Below are positions 29,248-37,581 of a DNA stretch of 64,000 bases, one piece after another. Both the position numbers and the translations under genes were made by a program. The stretch is from Nostoc sp. HK-01 (GTDB lineage: Bacteria; Cyanobacteriota; Cyanobacteriia; Cyanobacteriales; Nostocaceae): the NCBI GenBank assembly GCA_003990705.1, contig AP018318.1:2235501-2299500 (forward strand), in the 5' to 3' direction. The stretch's first letter is position 1, and the number at the start of each line of letters is the position of its first letter. The notes under the pieces are model-generated. The model ran no database searches. It had not been told where the DNA came from and saw only the letters and a list, made by a program, of their open reading frames with translations.

Positions 29248-29877
29248 ATGACATTACCAGATTTTCAGGTTTGCGATCGCGATATTAATGACTCTACCCT
29301 CAGTGAGTACTTAAAAGCCGAGGCGATCGCTGTTGATACAGAAACTATGGGATTATTACCACAGCGCGATCGCTTGTGTCTCGTTCAGCTGTGCAATTCA
29401 CAAGGTAAAGTCACAGCAATTCGCATCACTAGAGGACAAACCCAATCGCCAAATTTAAAACAACTTCTTGAAGCCAAGAATGTACTGAAGATTTTTCACT
29501 TTGCCCGTTTTGATGTTGCGACTTTACGCCACAACTTAGGAATTTATGTCCAGCCTGTTTTTTGTACCAAAATTGCCAGTAAGTTAGCCCGGACTTATAC
29601 CAACCGACACGGACTAAAAGAGGTAGTACAAGAGTTAGAACAAGTAGAACTTGATAAAAGCGCCCAAAGTTCTGATTGGGGTAATGCTGCTAATTTAACT
29701 GAGGCGCAATTAAGTTATGCTGCCAATGATGTTCGCTATTTAATTAGTGTCCAGCACAAGCTGAGTGAAATGCTCAAACGAGAAGAACGTTGGGAACTCG
29801 CACAAGAATGCTTTCAAGTTTTACCAACAATCGTTTCATTAGATTTATTGCAGTTCAAAGATTTATTTGAGCATTGA
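29248..29877 (+). CDS. RNase D-type 3'-5' exonuclease (short form)
   Basis: A 209-residue DEDD exonuclease. Motif I is AVDTETMGLLPQRDRLCLVQL with the metal-binding Asp and Glu, motif II HFARFDVATLRHNLG, and motif III LSYAANDVRYLISVQHKL, with Tyr and Asp of the DEDDy type. The HRDC domains of classical RNase D are absent, as in other cyanobacterial copies. Likely role: trimming of tRNA or small RNA 3' ends. The gene starts 75 bp after the CAP gene. Confidence 0.88.
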   Translation: MTLPDFQVCDRDINDSTLSEYLKAEAIAVDTETMGLLPQRDRLCLVQLCNSQGKVTAIRITRGQTQSPNLKQLLEAKNVLKIFHFARFDVATLRHNLGIYVQPVFCTKIASKLARTYTNRHGLKEVVQELEQVELDKSAQSSDWGNAANLTEAQLSYAANDVRYLISVQHKLSEMLKREERWELAQECFQVLPTIVSLDLLQFKDLFEH

Positions 29878-29879
29878 TT

Positions 29880-30013
29880 AAAAGTCAAGAGTCCATAGTC
29901 CATAGTATAAGGACATCAGTAAAAGATAAGACTTAGACAGCACAGGTTTATTAATGCTGTCACCTGTCCCCTGCCATACCATTGACTATTGACTCTTGAC
30001 CATTGGCTATTGA
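29880..30013. repeat. Short tandem heptamer repeats
   Basis: Words agtccatagtccatagta near 29891 and attgactattgactcttg near 29984 form imperfect inverted and direct repeats of the CAATAGT/CCATAGT type between two convergent genes. The right edge runs into the last codons of the rhodanese-like gene. Confidence 0.65.
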
Positions 30014-30462
30014 CCAGATTTTTGTTGATTTTCTGCGTGGTTTTTCAGACGAGAGACAACATTATAGTCATCTGCACCTGCGGGAGTTCTAGATTCAACG
30101 ATACCTTCTGTTGGGCCGCCAATTGCCTTCCATGCACCTAGACCACCAATGAGTTGAGAGATATGCTCAAAACCAGCAGAACGCAGAACTTGGGCAGCTT
30201 GAGCAGATTCTTGATCATTGCCACCGTAAACATAAATATCACGGCTTTTATCTAGAGATGGTACTGCTCGGTCTGCTAGTTCATCAATTGGCATGGGCAT
30301 TGCTCCCATGATATGGCCTTCGTTATATGTCTGGCGATCGCGCACATCCAAAATCGTAAAAGCTGGTTCGCCCCATTCCAAGCGAGACTTGAGAACATGA
30401 GCATCAGACTGAGGTTCGATTGGTGGCTGTTGAGGAATAATACCGCCTACTAAATTATTCAT
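30007..30462 (-). CDS. Rhodanese-like domain protein lacking the active-site cysteine
   Basis: A 151-residue single rhodanese domain: FTILDVRDRQTYNEGHIMGAMPMP (the CH2A-like motif), LDKSRDIYVYGGNDQESAQAAQVLRSAGF, then ISQLIGGLGAWKAIGGPTE. In active enzymes the loop after the IYVY strand begins with Cys; here it is Gly-Gly. Sulfur transfer is therefore unlikely, and a binding or regulatory role is more probable. The C-terminal tail of about 35 residues is charged. It stands alone between RNase D and the NACHT gene. Confidence 0.85.
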   Translation of the reverse strand: MNNLVGGIIPQQPPIEPQSDAHVLKSRLEWGEPAFTILDVRDRQTYNEGHIMGAMPMPIDELADRAVPSLDKSRDIYVYGGNDQESAQAAQVLRSAGFEHISQLIGGLGAWKAIGGPTEGIVESRTPAGADDYNVVSRLKNHAENQQKSGQ

Positions 30463-30644
30463 AAAATATCCTTAACTAACTTCGCTAACAGCAATTTAAC
30501 GAGATTGAACTATTTAATTGCTCTTTCTCTGGTATGAATGTTATAAAAGTCTTACTTATGGCATATTGGTTGATTTTTTACTATTTATGACCTCTTTATA
30601 AGTGTTACTAAATTAATATTTACTTTCTACAAAACCTATATAAT

Positions 30645-33035
30645 TTATTGGTTTATCTGGTTAGTTGCCAACAATAATTTTTCTTCAATATCGTGTCGAA
30701 TTTCTGGTCTAATCTTATTGGCAGTATTCAGACAATTTATCAGTAACTTATTAGCTATATAATATTCCTGAAGTAACTCTATTTGCTGTTTACTCAACTG
30801 CCAATCGTGACAAATATTCCGATATTTAACCAAAAGTTCTCTAAAATTTTCATTCCAGAATTTACCATGCTCTATCCACCACTTACGAAATTTATAGGGA
30901 TTGCTTTGTGCATTTGGTAGTTGTTTTTTCAGATTGTGGAGAAATTGTTTAAATTTAGGCTCAACAACTAAATTCAGTGCTTTATCAAAGGCAATATTTA
31001 AAGCATGGTCATAGTCAAAAACAATAGCATCATTCAAAATATAATTACAGGCAAACTCTAGTTCCCCAGCACAGGCAAAAGTACTTGTGAGAAACTCATC
31101 TATAGCAAGTTCAGGATTAAATGCTAAATTCCCAATCATAGCACGTTCCAGACCATAGCTAGATGAATGGCAAAAGACTTGGTGTTGAGGAAAATTACTA
31201 CCTTTGAGAAACACCTCTAATGAACGACCAACACAAACGATGTAAAAAGCTCGAATAGCACCTGGTTTATATTGAGTAGTAACTGAGTTAGATTTTTGAT
31301 GCAGCCACAATAGAAAATCTTGAATTTTCTGGTCATGAACCACTAAAATATCTATTTTTTCTTTCATTAACCGCAGCATTACTTCAGCATCAGGCAACAT
31401 ACTCACGGTTAGTAAAAAAACATTTTCCCAGCGTTTATCAGTAATATGATTAATCAGTTTATTTATCGACTGTTCTTGGTAATTTAAGACAATATTTTTT
31501 GCTGTTAAATATTCTTGCAAAGCCAGATGAGAGAAAGAGTAGATTCCCTGCGATCGCTCCACTAATACACCATAATTCACCTCAAGTAATTTCATGAATT
31601 TTGCACCATATTGAGCCTGCTGATTTAGCAATTCTGAACTACTACGGAAATATTCATTATCTTTAGTTAAACATTGAACTATTAGTGTTTGTATTATTTC
31701 TTCTTCAAAAAAATAATTACTTTGTTCAAAAGTAATAGCAGCAATTTGAGCCAATAGTTTTTTTGCATTAGCTAAATTTAAATTACAGCCAACTGAATGC
31801 CTTTGAATACCTTTGGTTTCATCCCATCGACTCAGCAAAATATTTAATGCTTGCTCATATAATTTAGCTGGCTTAAATGTAAATTCAGATTTTGCTTGAA
31901 AGAATAAACAAATTAGATGTAGCAAAATTGGTATTATTGCTAATTCTCTAAATTGCTTATTTTCTGGTAAATTTAGTTGATGAATAAATAAATTACCGAT
32001 AGCTTCCCCATCTTCTCTAGATTCATGAGCAACTGCTACGAACCAGTTTTTGACAAAAGCCTCAGCCTGTTGCATATCAAAGTCGGCAATTTCGATTTCT
32101 GTAAACCCCGGAAATTTGTATTTTTGAGCCGCTATTCGACAGCTAATCACAAACTTATTTTTGTAATAAGTCTGACAAAAACGCCGGATTTCTTTATTAA
32201 CCTGATTTACTTCCTCCACTTGTACTTCATCTAATCCATCCAATAAAATCAACATTTTACCTGCAATTAATAAACTTAATGTTGATTCAGATTCAATCCC
32301 ACAACTCAGAAATTCCTGGCTAATATACTTCAACAAATTGAAATCACTATTATCTTTAAAGTCGTCAGCAAAGTCCTTGAGGCTGATAAAAATTGCCACA
32401 AGATTTGGTTGTAATTCTCCTTTATTACACTCAACCGCCAAATATTTTAAGAATGTTGTTTTACCTATAGCTGGTTTACCCAGCACCATCAACTTAGAGT
32501 AAAGTAATACTGCTTCTAACCCTGATATTTTTTGGGAAACCTGGTCTTTCACTAGCCGTTCAAAGCCTGATTCAAAACAAAATTCTTTCAACAAATCTCC
32601 AATCTCTAACCATCGTTGGCTAGTAATTTTTTCTAATACATAAACAGTAGTATAAATATCAACTAAAGGAATTGCCTGAGCAATATCCAACATTTGCAGA
32701 GTACCGCATTGGTCTTGAATTTTGTCTTGGCGCTTTTGGCGGATTTCCTGCACCAATATATTTAAATCTCTATTATTTCTATGTGATGTAGTAGTCAATT
32801 CTGAAGTTATATCTTCTGGTAGACCAGCAATTTTTTGCCAAGATAATCCTAAATGTTGACAAATTTGCACAAAGCAACTGCGAGAAACTGGCTCACCAGC
32901 AAAAAACTTAGATACTGGTTGACGAGTAATACCTAAAGCTATTGCTAATTTATGTTGGCTTAAAGTTTTGTCAGTTAAAGCTGTTTTTGCAGCTCTGATA
33001 CCTTCTAAGGAAGCTCTTAGTCCTTGGCTTGTCAT
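30645..33035 (-). CDS. XRE-type HTH plus NACHT NTPase (NLR-like)
   Basis: A 796-residue protein. An N-terminal helix-turn-helix (LSQHKLAIALGITRQPVSKF, residues 25-45) is followed by a NACHT domain: Walker A GKPAIGKTTFLKYL (residues 186-199), Walker B MLILLDGLDEV (residues 261-271), then KFVISCRIAAQKY and a winged-helix-like FSHLALQEYLTAKNI segment. The C-terminal 270 residues are helical with no WD40, TPR or LRR. NACHT proteins with short C-termini include bacterial antiphage genes (bNACHT). An N-terminal HTH suggests a DNA-binding or signal-linked output instead. The start at 33035 keeps the whole HTH. Confidence 0.85.
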   Translation of the reverse strand: MTSQGLRASLEGIRAAKTALTDKTLSQHKLAIALGITRQPVSKFFAGEPVSRSCFVQICQHLGLSWQKIAGLPEDITSELTTTSHRNNRDLNILVQEIRQKRQDKIQDQCGTLQMLDIAQAIPLVDIYTTVYVLEKITSQRWLEIGDLLKEFCFESGFERLVKDQVSQKISGLEAVLLYSKLMVLGKPAIGKTTFLKYLAVECNKGELQPNLVAIFISLKDFADDFKDNSDFNLLKYISQEFLSCGIESESTLSLLIAGKMLILLDGLDEVQVEEVNQVNKEIRRFCQTYYKNKFVISCRIAAQKYKFPGFTEIEIADFDMQQAEAFVKNWFVAVAHESREDGEAIGNLFIHQLNLPENKQFRELAIIPILLHLICLFFQAKSEFTFKPAKLYEQALNILLSRWDETKGIQRHSVGCNLNLANAKKLLAQIAAITFEQSNYFFEEEIIQTLIVQCLTKDNEYFRSSSELLNQQAQYGAKFMKLLEVNYGVLVERSQGIYSFSHLALQEYLTAKNIVLNYQEQSINKLINHITDKRWENVFLLTVSMLPDAEVMLRLMKEKIDILVVHDQKIQDFLLWLHQKSNSVTTQYKPGAIRAFYIVCVGRSLEVFLKGSNFPQHQVFCHSSSYGLERAMIGNLAFNPELAIDEFLTSTFACAGELEFACNYILNDAIVFDYDHALNIAFDKALNLVVEPKFKQFLHNLKKQLPNAQSNPYKFRKWWIEHGKFWNENFRELLVKYRNICHDWQLSKQQIELLQEYYIANKLLINCLNTANKIRPEIRHDIEEKLLLATNQINQ

Positions 33036-33568
33036 ACAATCAGCTTTTTAAGTGTTTTTGGTTACATAGAGAAAGGTAGCTGCACGTAGACACACCCTGG
33101 ACAGATGGCTGTACTTTTCCAAAGGAGATAGTTATGGAAAGTTGAGAGTGAATGATGTTACTAGATGTACACCTGAAATCAGTTGAGCCAGGCTTAGTGA
33201 GGAATTTACTTTCTGTCTGAAGGGTATTTTTTTGGTAAATACTCAGGTAATTTAACTTCCCGTGAAGATAGAAGTATTACGATATACTGCAATATTCAAA
33301 AACATACAAAAATCATACAAAACTTATACATTTGGTATGCACTATGATAGCTGAACTTTTCTGAAATTTAATAGAAAATTAAGTGTATCTCAGTAGAGTA
33401 GTGGCAATGTCTGACTAAAGGCTGTTTTCTGTCTAAGTATTCAACTTAGGTAAATGTCAAGAAAAACTAAAAATTTTTGTAATATTAAACTTTCTTAGAG
33501 TGGCTTCTCGTATTTCAACAAAGCTATCTCAACTGCGAGTTGCCAGATGAATAATAGGCTAGAACTTT
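33036..33568. other. Divergent promoter region of the NACHT and response-regulator genes
   Basis: 533 bp without a gene. It is AT-rich and contains three 11-bp spaced ATACA repeats (33302-33334), described separately. A single GTA-N8-TAC at 33274-33287 was seen but is expected by chance. No RNA gene was recognised. Confidence 0.5.
33302..33334 (+). promoter_or_regulatory. Three 11-bp direct repeats, candidate OmpR/PhoB-type operator
   Basis: acatacaaaaa, tcatacaaaac and ttatacatttg follow each other with exact 11-bp phasing; ATACA begins at 33304, 33315 and 33326. OmpR/PhoB-type regulators bind head-to-tail to 11-bp repeats. The site lies about 235 bp before the OmpR-type gene at 33569, so autoregulation is possible. 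Confidence 0.4.
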
Positions 33569-34285
33569 ATGGTGATGCTTCCTGCTACAAATCCCAAAAT
33601 TCTTGTTGTAGATGACGACTTTGGTGTACGTAATCTAATCTATCGTTTTCTTGGTCGAAAATATCACATAGAGTCTGCGGCAGATGGCAAAACTGCTCTA
33701 TCTATGTTTGAGCAATTTAACCCAGCCTTAGTAATTTTAGATTGGAATTTACCAGATATCAGTGGCTACAATTTATGTGAAGAAATGCAGAGCCGTAATA
33801 ATGTCTTAGTAATGATACTGACAAGTAGAAATGCGGAAGAAGATAAAATTAAGATTCTTTCTGCTGGTGCAGATGACTTTATGACTAAACCTTTTAGTTT
33901 GGCAGAAGTAGAAGTTAGAGTACAAGCACTTTTGAGACGGGTACGTTGCATTAATCCTTATCCTGTACAACGCTTGGTATTCAAGCAACTAGCAATTAAC
34001 CCAGAAGGTAGAGAAGTCACACTAAATGATAAGCCACTAAATTTAACAGCATTGGAATTTAATATTCTGCATTTTTTAGCAAGTCATCCTGGTCAAGCTT
34101 GGAGTCGTTCACAACTCATTCAAAAAGTTTGGGGTTGTGACTATGTAGGAGATGGAAGAGTTGTGGATGTACACATTGGTCAATTACGCAAGAAATTAGA
34201 AGTTGATCATAACGTGCCTGAGTTTATTAAGACGGTTCGCGGCTACGGTTATAAATTTGAATTACCAGAAGTAACAACTGCTTGA
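33569..34285 (+). CDS. OmpR/PhoB-family response regulator
   Basis: A 238-residue regulator. The receiver has the acidic pair VVDDDFG, the phospho-acceptor Asp in LVILDWNLPD (about residue 57), the switch Thr in VMILTSRN and the Lys in DDFMTKPFS. A winged-helix DNA-binding domain follows from about 130: LTALEFNILHFLASHPGQAW, RSQLIQKVWGCDYVGDGRVV, VHIGQLRKKLE, KTVRGYGYKF. No sensor kinase is adjacent. It lies 600 bp before the Gly-Gly leader peptide on the same strand and might control it. Confidence 0.92.
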   Translation: MVMLPATNPKILVVDDDFGVRNLIYRFLGRKYHIESAADGKTALSMFEQFNPALVILDWNLPDISGYNLCEEMQSRNNVLVMILTSRNAEEDKIKILSAGADDFMTKPFSLAEVEVRVQALLRRVRCINPYPVQRLVFKQLAINPEGREVTLNDKPLNLTALEFNILHFLASHPGQAWSRSQLIQKVWGCDYVGDGRVVDVHIGQLRKKLEVDHNVPEFIKTVRGYGYKFELPEVTTA

Positions 34286-34578
34286 CAAGTTAATCACGCC
34301 AATACAATGGCAATGTTTACAATCATCAATATTTGCCGAGTATAGTCATATCTCGGCTAAAGCTTAGTGAGAAGTTAAAACATATAACAGCAGGATTATT
34401 TGTCTCTTTTAAAGACAAAATTTGTCTAATTATGTCTTAAGAGTTGATTGGCAATATACACATTTTTTTCAATACTCAAGATAGGTAGCGACACTACTAG
34501 TATCGCAAGGCGGCAGTCACACATTTTTTTGATAAGCCTTCATCAGATTTCATCAAGTACCTGATATATCTGCCTCAT

Positions 34579-34602
34579 CAGAGCGCACAGATGTGCGCTC
34601 TG
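34579..34602. promoter_or_regulatory. Perfect inverted repeat, terminator stem or operator
   Basis: CAGAGCGCACA (34579-34589) and TGTGCGCTCTG (34592-34602) are perfect complements with a 2-nt centre. No T run follows, so a protein-binding site is as likely as a terminator for the regulator gene. It is GC-rich within very AT-rich sequence. Confidence 0.5.
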
Positions 34603-34803
34603 AATAAATTGTGAATGTTTTTAGGTGGATATAGACCAATATTAAAAATCTATCTATTAATTAAAAAATATTTTTTCGATAGAAATTGAAATAGAATTTT
34701 CAAAGACATATTAAAATTCATTAGTCGACATAATTAGTCAATTTGTGTCGAATAAATCAATTATTCAGGCTTGAAAATTTAGTTTTTGCAACTAATAATG
34801 CAA

Positions 34804-34835
34804 GTGTAAGGTTAAACAAATAAGTTTACTTACAC
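34804..34835 (+). promoter_or_regulatory. Hairpin upstream of the peptide gene
   Basis: GTGTAAG (34804-34810) with CTTACAC (34829-34835), and TAAAC (34814-34818) with GTTTA (34824-34828), form an imperfect stem 47 bp before the ATG. It could be an operator or a 5' stabilising hairpin. Confidence 0.4.
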
Positions 34836-34881
34836 ACAGGTAATAGATTTTTGTTCCACAAATAATTGGAGAATAATCATC

Positions 34882-35166
34882 ATGAATTATCAAGACTCTG
34901 CATTGAATTCTGTTGGTTCAGAACTGTTTATAGATTCTGAAAATTTTCTGCAAGATTTAGCTGATACAGATGCTATGAACTTGCAAGGAGGATATGGCCC
35001 CGGCATCGAGAAGTTACTGGAATTCGGCATCAACGTGTATGCGCTGAATAATATTGTTTCTATCGCTAAGACATTTAGCGGTGCTGCTGGTGGTGTTTTG
35101 GGTAACGGTGGTGCTGGTGGTGCTGGTGCTGGTGGTGCTGGTGGCGCTGGTGCTGGTGGTGACTAG
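34882..35166 (+). CDS. Small peptide with double-glycine leader and Gly/Ala-rich tail (bacteriocin/RiPP precursor-like)
   Basis: A 94-residue protein. Residues 1-37 look like a leader: acidic and helical (SELFIDSENFLQDLADTDAM), ending NLQGG, the usual Gly-Gly site for peptidase-containing ABC exporters. The core YGPGIEKLLEFGINVYALNN, IVSIAKTFSGAAGGVLGNGG is amphipathic to hydrophobic, has two Ser and one Thr and no Cys. The last 23 residues are almost only Gly and Ala, ending in Asp. GGAG precedes the ATG. It sits upstream of a HopA1-family gene with a hairpin between them. Whether it is modified or exported cannot be seen; no exporter is in the window. Confidence 0.7.
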   Translation: MNYQDSALNSVGSELFIDSENFLQDLADTDAMNLQGGYGPGIEKLLEFGINVYALNNIVSIAKTFSGAAGGVLGNGGAGGAGAGGAGGAGAGGD

Positions 35167-35208
35167 AGTTCAGCTTGTTATTGCTGAAGATTAGTCTAAT
35201 AAACTAAT

Positions 35209-35244
35209 GAGCAGGATTAAGCATGAAATTTCTTTATCCTGCTC
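35209..35244 (+). terminator. Attenuator-like hairpin between the peptide and HopA1 genes
   Basis: GAGCAGGATTAAG (35209-35221) pairs with CTTTATCCTGCTC (35232-35244) with one mismatch, 43 bp after the peptide stop. No strong T run follows directly (atttttgag comes about 20 nt later), so partial read-through to the HopA1 gene is plausible, giving more precursor than enzyme mRNA. Confidence 0.6.
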
Positions 35245-35391
35245 CGATTAATGGCTATTATTTTTGAGTTGGGATGTTGCTATTTTTTTAATAGCGGGAA
35301 AAAATAACAATCAAATATGAAAAATTCTATATTAGAGGTCTAGCTTTTAGTTTCTATTTTGAAAAGTAGTTTTAATTAAAAATAGAAAGTT

Positions 35392-36513
35392 ATGCAATTG
35401 CTAAACTCACTTATATTACAACCTGACAATAATTTGAGTCAAGCCTTATTAAATATTTTGGAAGATATCGTTACTAAGATTCAGATTCAACCTAATTTTT
35501 GTATTTATCATCCCAATTACAAACCATTAAAACTGCCTGATGAAGCAGTGGAACGCTTTCAAAAATTACCTTTAAATCTTCAGCACAAGTTTTTGAATTC
35601 ACAATTGTGCAACTTTCTCTATGGGATTTACTATAACGGCGCTAGTCGAACTGCTCTGTCTTTAGATATAAATCTCATGGATTCGACAATGCCCAAGAAT
35701 TTAGAGAATAATACTTATCTTGGAGTAGATGTGGCGTTTTATGAGCAATTACACTTGTCCAATAAAGGTATAGGCTACTTTGATCCAGGTTGGCAAGTTG
35801 TAGTGGAAGAAAACGATCGCTCTCTGGTGGTGAAAAAAAGTGGCTTGACTTTGCATATAGAACGCGATCGCCATCTTCGAGATATAGAACGAAATGCGAT
35901 CGCTGGAGATATTGTTGCTGTCAAGATGCCACGTAATTTAGTGCAGAATGGTTTTTATATGGCGGTTGGCAATGCTGGATTATCAAGTCATGCTGAGACT
36001 GCGATCAATTCACCGCTTGTACGTGTTTACTTTAATTTAAGTCCTGAAGGTGCAGTTGCAGTTATGAGCAGCCTCACTCAGCAATTAAACACTATATATA
36101 TTCCTTTTACTTTTAAAGCGCTCTACAATCCCTCAGACTATGATCGCTACGATACAGCAGTACTTTATTTTGGCAAAACTCAATATTCAGTTATTAAAGT
36201 AGTGTTGCAAGATATTTATGTCAACTATAAACCGTATTTTCGAGAAGAAATCCCACTGTTTACAAAATCACTCGCTCCAGGACTTGCACTTGCGGAAGAA
36301 CCAAATCATAAATTCTCGGAAAAAGAAAGTTTTGGCATCAACCGTTGTCAAATTGTGACCAACGCTTTAGTTGAAGCTTGGCAACAAGGAGATGAATCAA
36401 AAGGCAATCGTATGGCTTTAATTCAGAAGCAATTTGCCTTATATGACATTAAATTACAACATCCTTATCTGAATTCCAACTCTCACGATATCTACGCACC
36501 ATTATCATCATGA
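35392..36513 (+). CDS. HopA1-family protein (type III effector HopA1-like), possible peptide-modifying lyase
   Basis: A 373-residue soluble protein resembling the HopA1 effector family as found in cyanobacteria: LCNFLYGIYYNGASRTALSL, GDIVAVKMPRNLVQNGFYMA, VRVYFNLSPEGAVAVMSSLT, YIPFTFKALYNPSDYDRYDT, LYFGKTQYSVI, and the C-terminal ESFGINRCQIVTNALVEAWQ. Relatives (LxmY-type, TvaD-type) act with a kinase-like partner in Ser/Thr dehydration in class V lanthipeptide and thioamitide pathways; HopA1 itself is a plant-pathogen effector. No kinase-like gene is next to it here. It follows the leader-peptide gene and ends in a terminator, so these two form a unit. Confidence 0.7.
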   Translation: MQLLNSLILQPDNNLSQALLNILEDIVTKIQIQPNFCIYHPNYKPLKLPDEAVERFQKLPLNLQHKFLNSQLCNFLYGIYYNGASRTALSLDINLMDSTMPKNLENNTYLGVDVAFYEQLHLSNKGIGYFDPGWQVVVEENDRSLVVKKSGLTLHIERDRHLRDIERNAIAGDIVAVKMPRNLVQNGFYMAVGNAGLSSHAETAINSPLVRVYFNLSPEGAVAVMSSLTQQLNTIYIPFTFKALYNPSDYDRYDTAVLYFGKTQYSVIKVVLQDIYVNYKPYFREEIPLFTKSLAPGLALAEEPNHKFSEKESFGINRCQIVTNALVEAWQQGDESKGNRMALIQKQFALYDIKLQHPYLNSNSHDIYAPLSS

Positions 36514-36622
36514 CTTATTGGAAAATAGAGCTATTTATACCTTTAAATTAGCCTATTCTCAAACTTAATCAGTGATACACATAGATTAATTGCATGATTA
36601 TGATTGTTAGCCTTTAATAAAT

Positions 36623-36665
36623 GTCCTTAGCTTTAAGTACTTACTTTAGACTAAGGACTTTTTTT
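36623..36665 (+). terminator. Terminator after the HopA1-family gene
   Basis: GTCCTTAG (36623-36630) and CTAAGGAC (36651-36658) enclose a 20-nt inner segment and are followed by a run of seven T. It closes the peptide/HopA1 unit. The remaining 265 bp up to the HTH gene are AT-rich and show nothing else. Confidence 0.75.
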
Positions 36666-36928
36666 AGACACAAAATTTATTGAATCATCTAACTTCCTGA
36701 TTGATTAATAGAAAACTATAAATTTAAATCTTTCTAAAGATATAAATAAAATCAAATCCCCATAATCAACTTTACTCCTATTTATGGCTGTGATTGATCA
36801 AAGTACTTTACTAAGATTGAAGTTATTAAAAATAAATCAACAATTTTTCTCTTTAGCCTATCACTTCATTTTCGCCAAAAACGCCAATTTGGATTGCTTT
36901 TTCTAGTTGGATGAGGTTTTTAATATCT

Positions 36929-37534
36929 ATGTCACATGAAATTAACCAATTTCAAGATTTTGACAACTATAACGTTAATATTAGTAAGTTTTTAACACCT
37001 TTTCAGCAAAAAGTTCTGCTGAAAAATCTCCAAGCAAGTTTACAACCCGAATACCGTCGTCGAATCGAAATTATGTTATTGGCAGATCAAGGTAAATCTC
37101 CAAGCAAAATTTGCCAAATATTAGGCTGTTCTTACCACATGGCGCGATATTGGAGTGGTGTGGCAAAAGCTGGATTAGCTCACCAATGGCAGGAACAGAA
37201 AATAGGTAGGCCAAAGAGTGTTAATGACCAGTATATTGCACGCTTGAAAGAATTAGTAACTCATAGTCCTCATGAATATGGCTATCCATTCCAAAACTGG
37301 ACAGCGCAATGGTTAAGTAAGCATTTAGCAAATGAAATGGGAATTAAAATTACCGAACGTCATATTAGTCGTTTACTTAAACAAATGGGACTGTCTACAA
37401 AACAACGTAACAATATCTCTCAACAAGAAACTGCTGATATTCAAGATTCTGATATTGTAATATGCGACTTGCAATTAAGCTATGAACATAATAGTTTAAA
37501 AGATTTACTCAATTTCGTTAATACTCATAACTAA
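36929..37534 (+). CDS. Helix-turn-helix protein (transposase-like winged HTH)
   Basis: About 201 residues from the ATG at 36929, which has GAGG about 12 nt upstream; the ATG at 36911 is an alternative. An HTH lies at IEIMLLADQGKSPSKICQILGCSYHMARYWSG, followed by GLAHQWQEQKIGRPKSVNDQ and a second winged domain (WTAQWLSKHLANEMGIKITERHISRLLKQMGLSTKQ) like the N-terminus of IS630-type transposases. There is no DDE domain, and related proteins are found next to cyanobacterial peptide/secretion genes. A regulator recruited from a transposase is the simplest reading. The parvulin gene follows after 47 bp. Confidence 0.7.
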   Translation: MSHEINQFQDFDNYNVNISKFLTPFQQKVLLKNLQASLQPEYRRRIEIMLLADQGKSPSKICQILGCSYHMARYWSGVAKAGLAHQWQEQKIGRPKSVNDQYIARLKELVTHSPHEYGYPFQNWTAQWLSKHLANEMGIKITERHISRLLKQMGLSTKQRNNISQQETADIQDSDIVICDLQLSYEHNSLKDLLNFVNTHN

Positions 37535-37581
37535 TTCTTGGACAGAAGGGAGTATTTTTTGAAAAAAATAGGAATTAATTA

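Larger units (their letters stand above)
34286..34881. other. Leader region of the double-glycine peptide gene, 596 bp
   Basis: AT-rich and without a gene. It holds a perfect 11-bp inverted repeat at 34579-34602 and an imperfect hairpin at 34804-34835, each listed separately. GGAG at about 34869-34872 is the ribosome site for the ATG at 34882. Confidence 0.55.

Noticed and set aside
33274-33287. GTA-N8-TAC, an NtcA-like site
   Set aside because: The core occurs by chance about once per 4 kb, and no -10 box is found at the expected distance.
34882-35166. Calling the small peptide a lanthipeptide precursor
   Set aside because: It has no Cys, so thioether rings cannot form, and no LanM/LanB-like gene is present; only a broader precursor-like call is supported.
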